NCBI GenBank assembly: GCA_021813195.1
Contig: JAKALI010000187.1
Location: forward strand, 1 to 7,506
DNA length: 7,506 nt
Origin: Pseudomonadota bacterium
Lineage (GTDB): Bacteria > Pseudomonadota > Alphaproteobacteria > Rhizobiales > Hyphomicrobiaceae
Reading direction: 5' to 3'
Shown here in pieces: positions 1-5,682 of the stretch (its first letter is position 1; every line of letters begins with the position of its first letter). The notes beneath the pieces are model-generated. The model had not been told where the DNA came from. It saw only the letters and a program-made list of their open reading frames with translations, and searched no databases. The position numbers and the translations under genes are program-made.

Positions 1-1121
1 TGATCGCGTTTGCGAAGCCGGAAGACGAGCGGGACTGGAAGCTACCAGCGGAAAGCATCGAGCTTGCGCGCGCACTGGCTCCGGTTGACGAGCGTGGGCA
101 GCTGATCAAGGTCCGCTTCGGCGTGGCGAATGGCTTCGGTGTCGACGATGAGATCGAGGCCTTGCTTGCCCAGACCCAGGACGTCGATGTCGCGACAGCC
201 GCAATCGATGCGGCCATTACAACGCAGCGTTTCCACATCGTTAATCGCGGCTTGCAGCATGTGCTTGGAGTGGTGCGTGCGCGATCGCTCGAATCGGTAG
301 CGGCTCGAACAGCCGGCGATCTGCCGAGCGAGCTGCTGCGGATGGCCCATAACAAGAGTCGGTACGTGCGCGAATCGCTTATTCGAGTGATGTCCGAGCG
401 CTTGATCCCAGCCTATTTCGACACATTACTGGTTTTGGCAGGCGATACCTGGTCGGATTGGACTGGGATACCGGGGCGCGGCAATGCCGACTATCCCATC
501 GCGCAGGCTGCCGCTGATTGCTTGATGAATATTCCAGGGCTGTCTGGCCAAAAGGTTCAAGCCGCCATCGAGCGCGCGAAGGTCTGCCAGGATTTCAAGG
601 TGAGGACGGCGCTCTTTCAGGCTGTCGCACTAAACGCCTCGGCCTCTGATCGTGAGGAGGTCTTGAAGATTGTCCGGTCCCCTGGGCGCACCGATGTGAG
701 AACCGGCGCGGCGCTCGCACTTTTGCATGCCGCCGATCACGGAAAGACCGCATTTGTCTCCAGGATCGAAGATCAAGATCTGATTCGACTACCGGCCGAC
801 CTGTCGGGTGTCCTGACGCTCATGGTGGGGCGACATGGCGACGATGCCGCGGTGGAGGGGGCCATTGCGACCTTTGCGGCGGCTCCTGCTCGCAAGGTGT
901 TCCTTCTTCTTCTGGCGTCTGCCGCGTCGGACAGGAACGATGAGGTCTTGCGTCGCATCCGCGCCCCCCTTCCGGATGGACATAAGGCGAAGGCCTTGCT
1001 CGCAGGGACGGTCAACCGGCCCTTGCCACGCTCGGCGGTGGACGACCTGGGCGACGTGCCCGCCAACAGGACGGTCTACTGGCTGTTGTCGGAGCATTTT
1101 GAACCGGAGAAAATGCGGTGA
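1..1121 (+). CDS. C-terminal part of a HEAT-repeat-like helical protein (5' end outside window)
   Basis: The reading frame is open from base 3, so the gene starts left of the window; the GTG at 123 is only an internal candidate. The visible 372 residues are almost entirely predicted alpha-helical, with short repeating units such as a helix around KSRYVRESLIRVM, then QAAADCLMNIPG, then FKVRTALFQAVALNAS and TDVRTGAALALLHAADHGK. That alternation of amphipathic helices ending in small or charged turns is typical of HEAT-like solenoids, which act as protein-protein or ligand-binding scaffolds. No catalytic motif, signal peptide or membrane segment is seen. The stop overlaps the protease start by 4 bases, so the two products are probably made together. 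The missing N-terminus could carry an NTPase or effector domain, as in STAND-type sensors with helical C-termini, but nothing visible proves this. The HEAT-like call is moderate; the function is unknown. Confidence 0.75.
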   Translation, partial: IAFAKPEDERDWKLPAESIELARALAPVDERGQLIKVRFGVANGFGVDDEIEALLAQTQDVDVATAAIDAAITTQRFHIVNRGLQHVLGVVRARSLESVAARTAGDLPSELLRMAHNKSRYVRESLIRVMSERLIPAYFDTLLVLAGDTWSDWTGIPGRGNADYPIAQAAADCLMNIPGLSGQKVQAAIERAKVCQDFKVRTALFQAVALNASASDREEVLKIVRSPGRTDVRTGAALALLHAADHGKTAFVSRIEDQDLIRLPADLSGVLTLMVGRHGDDAAVEGAIATFAAAPARKVFLLLLASAASDRNDEVLRRIRAPLPDGHKAKALLAGTVNRPLPRSAVDDLGDVPANRTVYWLLSEHFEPEKMR

Positions 1122-1156
1122 ATAAAGCCCTTGAAGCGAGAGGAGCTGAGGAAATG
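1106..1156 (+). promoter_or_regulatory. Two competing translation starts for the protease gene
   Basis: A GGAGA at 1106-1110 sits 7 bases before the GTG at 1118, which overlaps the preceding stop as GTGA. A second purine-rich site, AGGAG at 1141-1145 followed by GAGGAAA, precedes an in-frame ATG at 1154 (residue 13). Both are plausible. I chose the GTG because its spacing is good and because it overlaps the upstream stop, which fits translational coupling. The 12 residues in question lie outside the protease fold. Confidence 0.5.
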
Positions 1157-1963
1157 GTCACGCCTTCGGAAGAAGCGGCACACGATCATCCCATATCGAT
1201 CGCTCGCGCCAAGGAGTTGATGGCGGGCGATCTCGGGGCGGTATATCGCGACATACTCCGGCGTAGTTGTGCGCCGGTGTACTGGTTCGGGCTGACTTCC
1301 CGAGTGCCGCGCATCATCAACAATGGAACCCTGACGTTTTTACGAACACCGGAGGGTCTGCTCGCCGTGACGGCAGCCCACGTCTTTCGAGGCTGGGAAG
1401 CGGATAGCAAGAAGCAGCGGGTTAGGTTGCAAGTCTCCAATCTGGTCGTCGATGATTTGTGGTCGAAGCTCATCGATGTGTCGGACGACCTCGATATCGC
1501 CACAGTCCAAATCGACGATCACTTCCTTGCAGCGCTAGGCCGCGATGTGATGCCGCTGACTAGCTGGCCACCTCAGGTTCCACAAGAAGGGAAGGGAATC
1601 ATGCTGGCGGGCTATCCCGCCATAGAGCGGATTGAGGCTGAGCCCTTTTCGGTCGATTTCGGCCTCTTCACGGCGCTGGTCGTCGCTCGCCGTGTGTCCG
1701 AACGGCAGATCACCTGGCTGGTTGAGCGAGATCATCAGCTGGAGAACTCAGAGGTGAAACCACCGCCGGAGAAGTATGACCTGGGTGGCGTGAGCGGCGG
1801 GCCCCTGATTAGCTGGTTCGAGAGTCCTCAGCATGTCGTGAACTATCGCCTCTCAGGCATCATCACCCAGCATCCAGATTACGCCAACAGCGACTTTGCG
1901 ATCGAGCGAATCATCGCGTCGCGGGCAGACGCCATTGCTGAGTCGGGAAAAATTGTTCCCTGA
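1118..1963 (+). CDS. Trypsin-like serine protease, cytoplasmic, operon-embedded
   Basis: This 281-residue protein has the trypsin-fold catalytic triad in order: His88 in VTAAHVF, Asp126 in DLDIATVQI, and Ser226 in GGVSGGPLI, which is the classical GxSGGP nucleophile site. A buried strand reading GIMLAGYP precedes the serine by about 60 residues, as expected for the second beta-barrel. There is no hydrophobic signal peptide: the first 50 residues are charged and helical (SIARAKELMAGDLGAVYRDIL), so the enzyme should stay in the cytoplasm. It should cleave peptide bonds; the substrate is not evident. It is co-translated with the upstream helical protein and followed 23 bases later by a nuclease-like gene. 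Cytoplasmic trypsin-like proteases of this kind are known partners of sensor NTPases in phage-defence operons such as AVAST type I, so a role as a triggered protease is a reasonable inference. The fold and triad are firm; the defence role is not. Confidence 0.88.
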   Translation: MNKALEARGAEEMVTPSEEAAHDHPISIARAKELMAGDLGAVYRDILRRSCAPVYWFGLTSRVPRIINNGTLTFLRTPEGLLAVTAAHVFRGWEADSKKQRVRLQVSNLVVDDLWSKLIDVSDDLDIATVQIDDHFLAALGRDVMPLTSWPPQVPQEGKGIMLAGYPAIERIEAEPFSVDFGLFTALVVARRVSERQITWLVERDHQLENSEVKPPPEKYDLGGVSGGPLISWFESPQHVVNYRLSGIITQHPDYANSDFAIERIIASRADAIAESGKIVP

Positions 1964-1986
1964 GCGAACCTTCAAAGCGCAGTTCT

Positions 1987-2991
1987 GTGACCACCCGAGC
2001 CGACCTTTTTGAGCTTCGAATTCCCGAGTACCGACTGCATTCGGCCTTCCGGGCATTGAGGGATTCACCATTTCACGGCGCGGCACGATCGCTGATGAAT
2101 TCGCTGTACCAACGCATGGGTGACAGGAATGCGACGTTCATTAACGGCTTTCAGGGCGAAGGATTCCATTCACATCTTTTCGAGCTTGCGTGCTACGCCT
2201 ATTTGGAAGATGCGCGGTTTCACGTCGAACGACCGGACCCGTCGCCAGATTTCTTGGCGACCACACGGGCGGGGAATGCCATCGCTGTCGAAGCGACGAC
2301 CGCCAATCCGACTACCGGGCGAATGACCGACATCTCGTTGCGTGCGCTCTCAGAGCTCTCTCAGGAGGAAATCCTGGAGAAGGTTGAGCTCGAGTTCCCC
2401 AAGCGCATGCAGTCGATACTGATGCGCAAGCTCATGCGCAGATATCACGAGCGGCCACATTGCGAGGGACTCCCACTTGTTCTCGTGGTCGCACCTTTCT
2501 TTGAAGCCGGCTCCACGACCTATGTGGATCGCTCTCTTCTTAACCTTTTCTATGGGCGCAACGATGATGCCGACGGCAGCGATGGCCTTTTCCACGATCC
2601 AGATGGAGCGCAAATCAGCGGGGTTCTTTACACAAACGCCTTTACCGTCTCCCGCTTCGTAAGGATCGCGACACCGTGGCAAACCGCCGACTTCGTTGCG
2701 GAGCGGGAAGGCGTCTGCTATCAACCGGACGAACCCGAATCGACTTACGTTTTTCGCTTCCGCATGGGTGCGCCCGAGACGCCCAGGGAAACGTGGGCAG
2801 AGGGCGTCACGCTCTTTCTCAATCCCAATGCGACGACTCCGCTCGGCGAGGGTGCTCTACCTTGTAGCTGCCTGTACGCATGTGACGACACGGGCGTTTA
2901 CCGAACCATCTCTGGTTTTCACCCGCTTTCCTCCGCCACAGTAATGAATCCGCGTGCCGAAGCTTCTACTCATATGGCATCGCAGCCGTGA
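1987..2991 (+). CDS. Putative PD-(D/E)XK nuclease-like protein with variant ExT motif
   Basis: This is a 334-residue uncharacterised protein starting at GTG 1987; the next Met is residue 37, inside conserved-looking helix, so the GTG is preferred although no Shine-Dalgarno site is visible. Residues 55-108 resemble the core of the PD-(D/E)XK superfamily: a helix with Glu66 (HLFELACYAYL), then Pro87-Asp88 (SPDFLAT), a turn, then a strand IAVEATTANP in which Glu102-x-Thr104 takes the place of the usual E-x-K. A hydrophobic strand at about residues 160-167 (LPLVLVVAPF) and a segment SGVLYTNAFTVSRFVRI near 217-235 recall a widespread hypothetical family that I know only as uncharacterised. No membrane segment or signal is seen. 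The Lys-to-Thr change leaves activity uncertain: it may be a migrated lysine, an altered metal site or a binding-only fold. It is followed by the HEPN-like gene after a 9-base in-frame gap. Confidence 0.72.
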   Translation: MTTRADLFELRIPEYRLHSAFRALRDSPFHGAARSLMNSLYQRMGDRNATFINGFQGEGFHSHLFELACYAYLEDARFHVERPDPSPDFLATTRAGNAIAVEATTANPTTGRMTDISLRALSELSQEEILEKVELEFPKRMQSILMRKLMRRYHERPHCEGLPLVLVVAPFFEAGSTTYVDRSLLNLFYGRNDDADGSDGLFHDPDGAQISGVLYTNAFTVSRFVRIATPWQTADFVAEREGVCYQPDEPESTYVFRFRMGAPETPRETWAEGVTLFLNPNATTPLGEGALPCSCLYACDDTGVYRTISGFHPLSSATVMNPRAEASTHMASQP

Positions 2992-3003
2992 GCCGTCACT
3001 ATG
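2989..3003 (+). other. In-frame stop/start junction between nuclease-like and HEPN-like genes
   Basis: The TGA stop at 2989-2991 is followed by three sense codons (GCC GTC ACT) and the ATG of the next gene at 3001, all in the same frame. No Shine-Dalgarno sequence precedes the ATG, so the second gene probably depends on ribosomes finishing the first one. Occasional read-through would give a fused protein. Confidence 0.55.
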
Positions 3004-3636
3004 GCTTACTTCAGGACTAATCATTTTGACGAGGCGGTCTCTGCCATCGAGGCCGTGGCCGACTTTTCGGCGTCTGTGGTGACAGACCTCTACCGATGGA
3101 AGTGGGTCGTCGTCGCTGTTCACGGCACGGTGCAGGCGTTCATGGTATTGGCCCTTCACCGCGGCAACGGTTTGCTCGCAATGTCCGACAAACGCCGCGA
3201 CGACTGGCTGACGAAATACCGGGCCGGTGAGCCGTTGCCTGCGGACAGAATGGACAGCTTCCTCAATCTCTACGAGAAGGTGAAGACCGATGCTGCGGCC
3301 GGCTGGGTGCACAGCAAGCGCTATGTTCCAGGGGAGACGCACGATGAAAGTATGCGGAAGCTGAATGAAATTCGTAACGAGTTCATCCATTTCATGCCAA
3401 AGGTCTGGTCTCTGGACCTGACTGGGCTCCCGGCAATTTGTCTCGATTGCCTCGCCGTGGCGCGCTTTCTGCATAAAGAGGGCGGGAACATCCTGTGGCA
3501 CAAGGCTGAGCTGCGTGAGCGCGCCGAAGAGGCGTTCGACCGAGCCGAGCATGCGTTGGCAGGCGCCGCCGCGGAGTATCTCAAGCGAGCCATGCCGAGT
3601 TCTGACCATCTTTCAACGCCGGACCAACCGGTCTAG
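3001..3636 (+). CDS. HEPN-like protein, putative RNase or RNA-binding partner
   Basis: This 211-residue protein is all-helical by eye. Residues 121-131 read LNEIRNEFIHF, a canonical HEPN motif R-N-x3-H (Arg125, Asn126, His130), followed by PKVWSLDLTGLP. An earlier hydrophobic helix with an internal histidine, about residues 33-52 (WKWVVVAVHGTVQAFMVLAL), fits the first core HEPN helix better than a membrane segment, because the rest is soluble and charged. I recall this WKW..A.H plus RNEFIHF pattern from a widespread uncharacterised bacterial family. HEPN proteins are often metal-independent RNases in toxin-antitoxin and abortive-infection systems, acting as dimers with paired R-x4-6-H motifs. 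No MNT-type antitoxin gene is adjacent, so a simple HEPN/MNT pair is not supported. The start is ATG with no ribosome site, 9 bases after the preceding stop. The C-terminal 50 residues are charged and helical (AELRERAEEAFDRAEHALAG). Confidence 0.75.
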   Translation: MAYFRTNHFDEAVSAIEAVADFSASVVTDLYRWKWVVVAVHGTVQAFMVLALHRGNGLLAMSDKRRDDWLTKYRAGEPLPADRMDSFLNLYEKVKTDAAAGWVHSKRYVPGETHDESMRKLNEIRNEFIHFMPKVWSLDLTGLPAICLDCLAVARFLHKEGGNILWHKAELRERAEEAFDRAEHALAGAAAEYLKRAMPSSDHLSTPDQPV

Positions 3637-3648
3637 CGATTTCACGTG
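3634..3648 (+). other. In-frame stop/start junction between HEPN-like and AbiJ-like genes
   Basis: The TAG stop at 3634-3636 is followed by three sense codons (CGA TTT CAC) and the GTG start at 3646, again in the same frame. The TAG makes this GTG the first possible start of the downstream gene. No Shine-Dalgarno site is visible. This repeats the architecture of the junction at 2989-3003 exactly: same gap length and same phase. Confidence 0.55.
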
Positions 3649-5076
3649 GATCCGATCATTCCACTGGACGCCCTGCGCGATCGGATTGCGGAGGCTGTGG
3701 CGGGGTACGTCAAGGCGCAGAACGTCCCGGCAACATGCGTGCGGCTGGGCATCCAGGCCACGGTCGCGGAAGGTGATGCCGAGGACGCATTCCGCAGCAA
3801 GCGCAGCTACGTTAAGCGGCTCATCGGCAACCTGGAGCGAGACGAGTTGCTGCGGGTCGCGGAAAAGGTGGTCGCGGAGTACGGAACGCCGGCACTTGCC
3901 GAGACCGTGAGCGAAATGACGACACATGCGATGCATCGAGTAAGCCCGCTCGTGCGCCGCGACGTGCTCAAGGTGCTGAACCAGGCGCAGCCGTTATTCG
4001 GGGAGCTACCGCTGATCGACACGCTATGCGAGGTCTTCGGCGAAAACCAGATTCGGTCACCGGGGTTCGAGTTTTTTGGTCGAACCGGCCTCGAGGAGAA
4101 CATCCAGCAGCACTACATTCGAAACCCGGAAGACTGGTCCAACGAGGAGTTGCTCACCCATTGCGGTGCTATGTCTTGCAGCCAGACGCGGTTCTTTTCC
4201 CTACTGGAGAAGGTCCTTGATCCCATGGCGCGGCGGGACGCCGAACAGAATGAACTGGCGGAAGCGTTGACGCAGGCGTTGAAACGCGACGGCTTCGTCG
4301 TGCAGCAGGTTGCTGCGCAGTCCGGCTATCCGATCTTCGGCGTGGCGCGGGTCCAGGCTGGTGTCGTGGGCGCGATGAAGAACATCATCTTTGCCTCGAT
4401 AGGAGAAAAGCCCGAGCTCGTGTTTCGCGACGCAGTCAACAACGACGTCGAGATCGTTCGCAATGCCGACAATGTATTGGTCTACGACAGGCCGTTACCG
4501 ACCTCGGGCATGCTCTTGTGGAAGGACCTGCGAGGCTGGTGGCAGGAGACGCACGGCATTGAAGATGCAGCAACGGCGAAGGATCGACTCTACCTCCGTC
4601 TTCTGCAGTCGGTCCGCGCCACGAATTCCCCCGGAGAGTTCGCGGTATTCCGAGGGTATTACGAGCGCTACGGAGCAAGCCTCGGCGAAAAGCTCCCGGC
4701 ATTGCTGCCGCAGGTCTACCTGCATTATGACCCCTACACCAAGCGAGAGCGGGGCGAGGAGCAGTTTCTCGTGCGACAGCGCATGGACTTCCTGCTGATG
4801 CTCGACTACGGAATTCGAGTTGTGATCGAGGTTGACGGCCGGCGGCACTACGCAGCGCCGACCGCGGGCGGGCAAGGCTATGCGGCCGATCCCTCACGCT
4901 ATGCCGAGATGGTGGCGGAAGACCGGCGCCTGCGTCTGGCGGGCTACGAGGTGTACCGCTTCGGTGCGGCCGAGTTCGCGGACGTAGATTTTGACCGGTC
5001 GATGATTGGGCCGAATGCGCAGGCAATCCTGGCCGCGTTCTTCGACAAGTTGCTGAGGAAACACCAGGTCATCTAA
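3646..5076 (+). CDS. AbiJ-related protein with C-terminal Vsr/DUF559-like nuclease domain
   Basis: This is a 476-residue protein with three parts. Residues 1-75 are helical (LRDRIAEAVAGYVKAQN, then SKRSYVKRLIGNL), a layout I associate with abortive-infection AbiJ-type N-termini. Residues about 150-235 contain NIQQHYIRNPEDW, then FFSLLEKVLDPMARRDAEQ, then LKRDGFVVQQ and SGYPIFGV. This matches the AbiJ-NTD3 pattern as I remember it (I.QH..N..DW, VHP..R...E, L..DG..L, SG.P.Y). The C-terminus (about 375-450) is a PD-(D/E)XK nuclease of Vsr/DUF559 type: Asp381 in RMDFLL, Glu395-Val-Asp397 in VIEVDGRRHY, then DRRLRLAGYEVYRFGAAEF from 426. The start is the GTG, because the same frame is closed by the TAG 9 bases upstream. 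It is the last gene of the operon. Expected role: a nuclease effector whose N-terminal half senses or gates activity. The nuclease call is firm; the AbiJ assignment is from memory and needs a profile search. Confidence 0.83.
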   Translation: MDPIIPLDALRDRIAEAVAGYVKAQNVPATCVRLGIQATVAEGDAEDAFRSKRSYVKRLIGNLERDELLRVAEKVVAEYGTPALAETVSEMTTHAMHRVSPLVRRDVLKVLNQAQPLFGELPLIDTLCEVFGENQIRSPGFEFFGRTGLEENIQQHYIRNPEDWSNEELLTHCGAMSCSQTRFFSLLEKVLDPMARRDAEQNELAEALTQALKRDGFVVQQVAAQSGYPIFGVARVQAGVVGAMKNIIFASIGEKPELVFRDAVNNDVEIVRNADNVLVYDRPLPTSGMLLWKDLRGWWQETHGIEDAATAKDRLYLRLLQSVRATNSPGEFAVFRGYYERYGASLGEKLPALLPQVYLHYDPYTKRERGEEQFLVRQRMDFLLMLDYGIRVVIEVDGRRHYAAPTAGGQGYAADPSRYAEMVAEDRRLRLAGYEVYRFGAAEFADVDFDRSMIGPNAQAILAAFFDKLLRKHQVI

Positions 5077-5135
5077 ACCGATCGCGTCTGGTGCTAGGGG
5101 CCGAGCCCTCACGGTTTCGCCGAGTCTTTTCGCTT

Positions 5136-5166
5136 TCCTGTTATCCGAACAGGATCCATTATCCTG
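5136..5166. repeat. Two overlapping, mutually exclusive hairpins
   Basis: The first hairpin pairs TCCTGTT (5136-5142) with AACAGGA (5148-5154) across the loop ATCCG. The second pairs CAGGAT (5150-5155) with ATCCTG (5161-5166) across the loop CCATT. Both use CAGGA at 5150-5154, so only one can form at a time. There is no T-run after either arm, so a standard intrinsic terminator is unlikely. They lie 60 bases after the operon's last stop and could act in 3'-end processing, or be a protein-binding or recombination site. Confidence 0.45.
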
Positions 5167-5318
5167 ATGGGCGTGCCTGCATTCCCATCGGGCTCTCGGG
5201 GCATCGTCCCGCGCTCCGTGCCGATTCGTCGGCTTGGGAAACTCAAGAAGTCAGACTTGGCGAGGGAAGCCGATCGGCTGGCCGCCACGTTGGAGTGACG
5301 AGTAGTCTCACCGGCGAA

Positions 5319-5336
5319 ACGGCAAAGACTTGCCGT
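5319..5336. repeat. Perfect 7-bp inverted repeat with 4-base loop
   Basis: ACGGCAA (5319-5325) pairs with TTGCCGT (5330-5336) around the loop AGAC. The stem is perfect and compact, but no T-tract follows on either strand. It is compatible with a small RNA hairpin, a transcript end needing Rho, or a DNA-binding site; the sequence does not decide. Confidence 0.4.
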
Positions 5337-5667
5337 GACCACTCGAGATTTACCGCATCGCTGACGAAACCTAAACAACACCAGGCGGCACCCGTCGACT
5401 GCCTCTCGATACGGACGACCATCCTCAAGCAGTCCGATGTCGCATCTGCGAAACGTGGTCGTGGCTTTTGAGGGTCCGCCGTTCGAGACTGTTTCAATGC
5501 TTCGGGTCGCCAGTTGCCGGGAGCGTGATGGAGAAGTCGACGTTGGAAGCCGGGCCGTCGCCAAGGTCTGCTGACTGGCGAACACCTGCCGTACGTTCGA
5601 CGCTGACTGCCTGACCGGATTGGCCGAATTGCAGGCATTCTGTTTCGGGGTGCAGCCCCAGAGCCGG

Positions 5668-5682
5668 TAAAATGCGCGGGTG
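5668..5682 (+). promoter_or_regulatory. Candidate hrpA promoter -10 element at a leaderless start
   Basis: TAAAAT at 5668-5673 fits a sigma-70 -10 hexamer (consensus TATAAT). Seven bases after its end comes position 5680, the G of the hrpA GTG, so transcription would begin at or next to the start codon. No Shine-Dalgarno site lies upstream of the GTG, and a TAA in the same frame at 5668-5670 rules out an earlier start. The -35 region is weak (TTTCGG or TCGGGG at 5643-5650, spacing 17-19), and a GGGG/CCCC inverted repeat at 5647-5659 sits in the spacer. Moderate support only. Confidence 0.4.

Larger units (their letters stand above)
5077..5679 (+). other. 603-base gap without a credible gene, between operon and hrpA
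   Basis: ORFs on both strands here are short, and their translations are rich in Arg, Ser and Thr and have no recognisable domain. No tRNA, transposase, integrase remnant or attachment repeat is visible. The stretch does carry several short inverted repeats: two overlapping hairpins (5136-5166), GATGGG/CCCATC arms at 5166-5171 and 5184-5189, a perfect 7-base-pair hairpin (5319-5336), TGCCTG/CAGGCA arms at 5608-5613 and 5632-5637, and GGGG/CCCC at 5647-5659. The octamer GCTGACTG occurs twice, near 5569 and 5602. Base use looks less biased than in hrpA. It probably marks the edge of the accessory segment and may be decayed DNA. Confidence 0.6.

Noticed and set aside
123..125. GTG at 123 as the true start of the first gene
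   Set aside because: The frame is open from base 3 with protein-like sequence upstream of the GTG and no ribosome site, so the gene most likely begins outside the window.
3033..3160. Hydrophobic stretch of the HEPN-like protein (residues 33-52) as a transmembrane helix
   Set aside because: It contains Lys34 and His41 and fits the amphipathic core helix of HEPN bundles; no other membrane segment is present.
2857..3609. Minus-strand ORF of 250 codons across the junction of the nuclease-like and HEPN-like genes
   Set aside because: It spans two plus-strand genes with recognisable motifs, and its own translation shows no domain or plausible start signal.
4436..5026. Minus-strand ORF of 196 codons inside the AbiJ-like gene
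   Set aside because: Its composition is dominated by Arg, Ser and Pro, typical of an out-of-frame shadow of a GC-rich gene; the plus-strand frame carries clear nuclease motifs.
5096..5109. AGGG/CCCT hairpin as the operon's intrinsic terminator
   Set aside because: The stem is only 4 pairs and is followed by CACGG rather than a T-run, so it does not meet the usual criteria.
5109..5585. Minus-strand ORF of 158 codons in the gap (and a plus-strand ORF at 5091-5471)
   Set aside because: Both are Arg/Ser/Thr-rich with no recognisable motif and no ribosome site, and they overlap each other. A decayed gene cannot be excluded, but nothing supports one.
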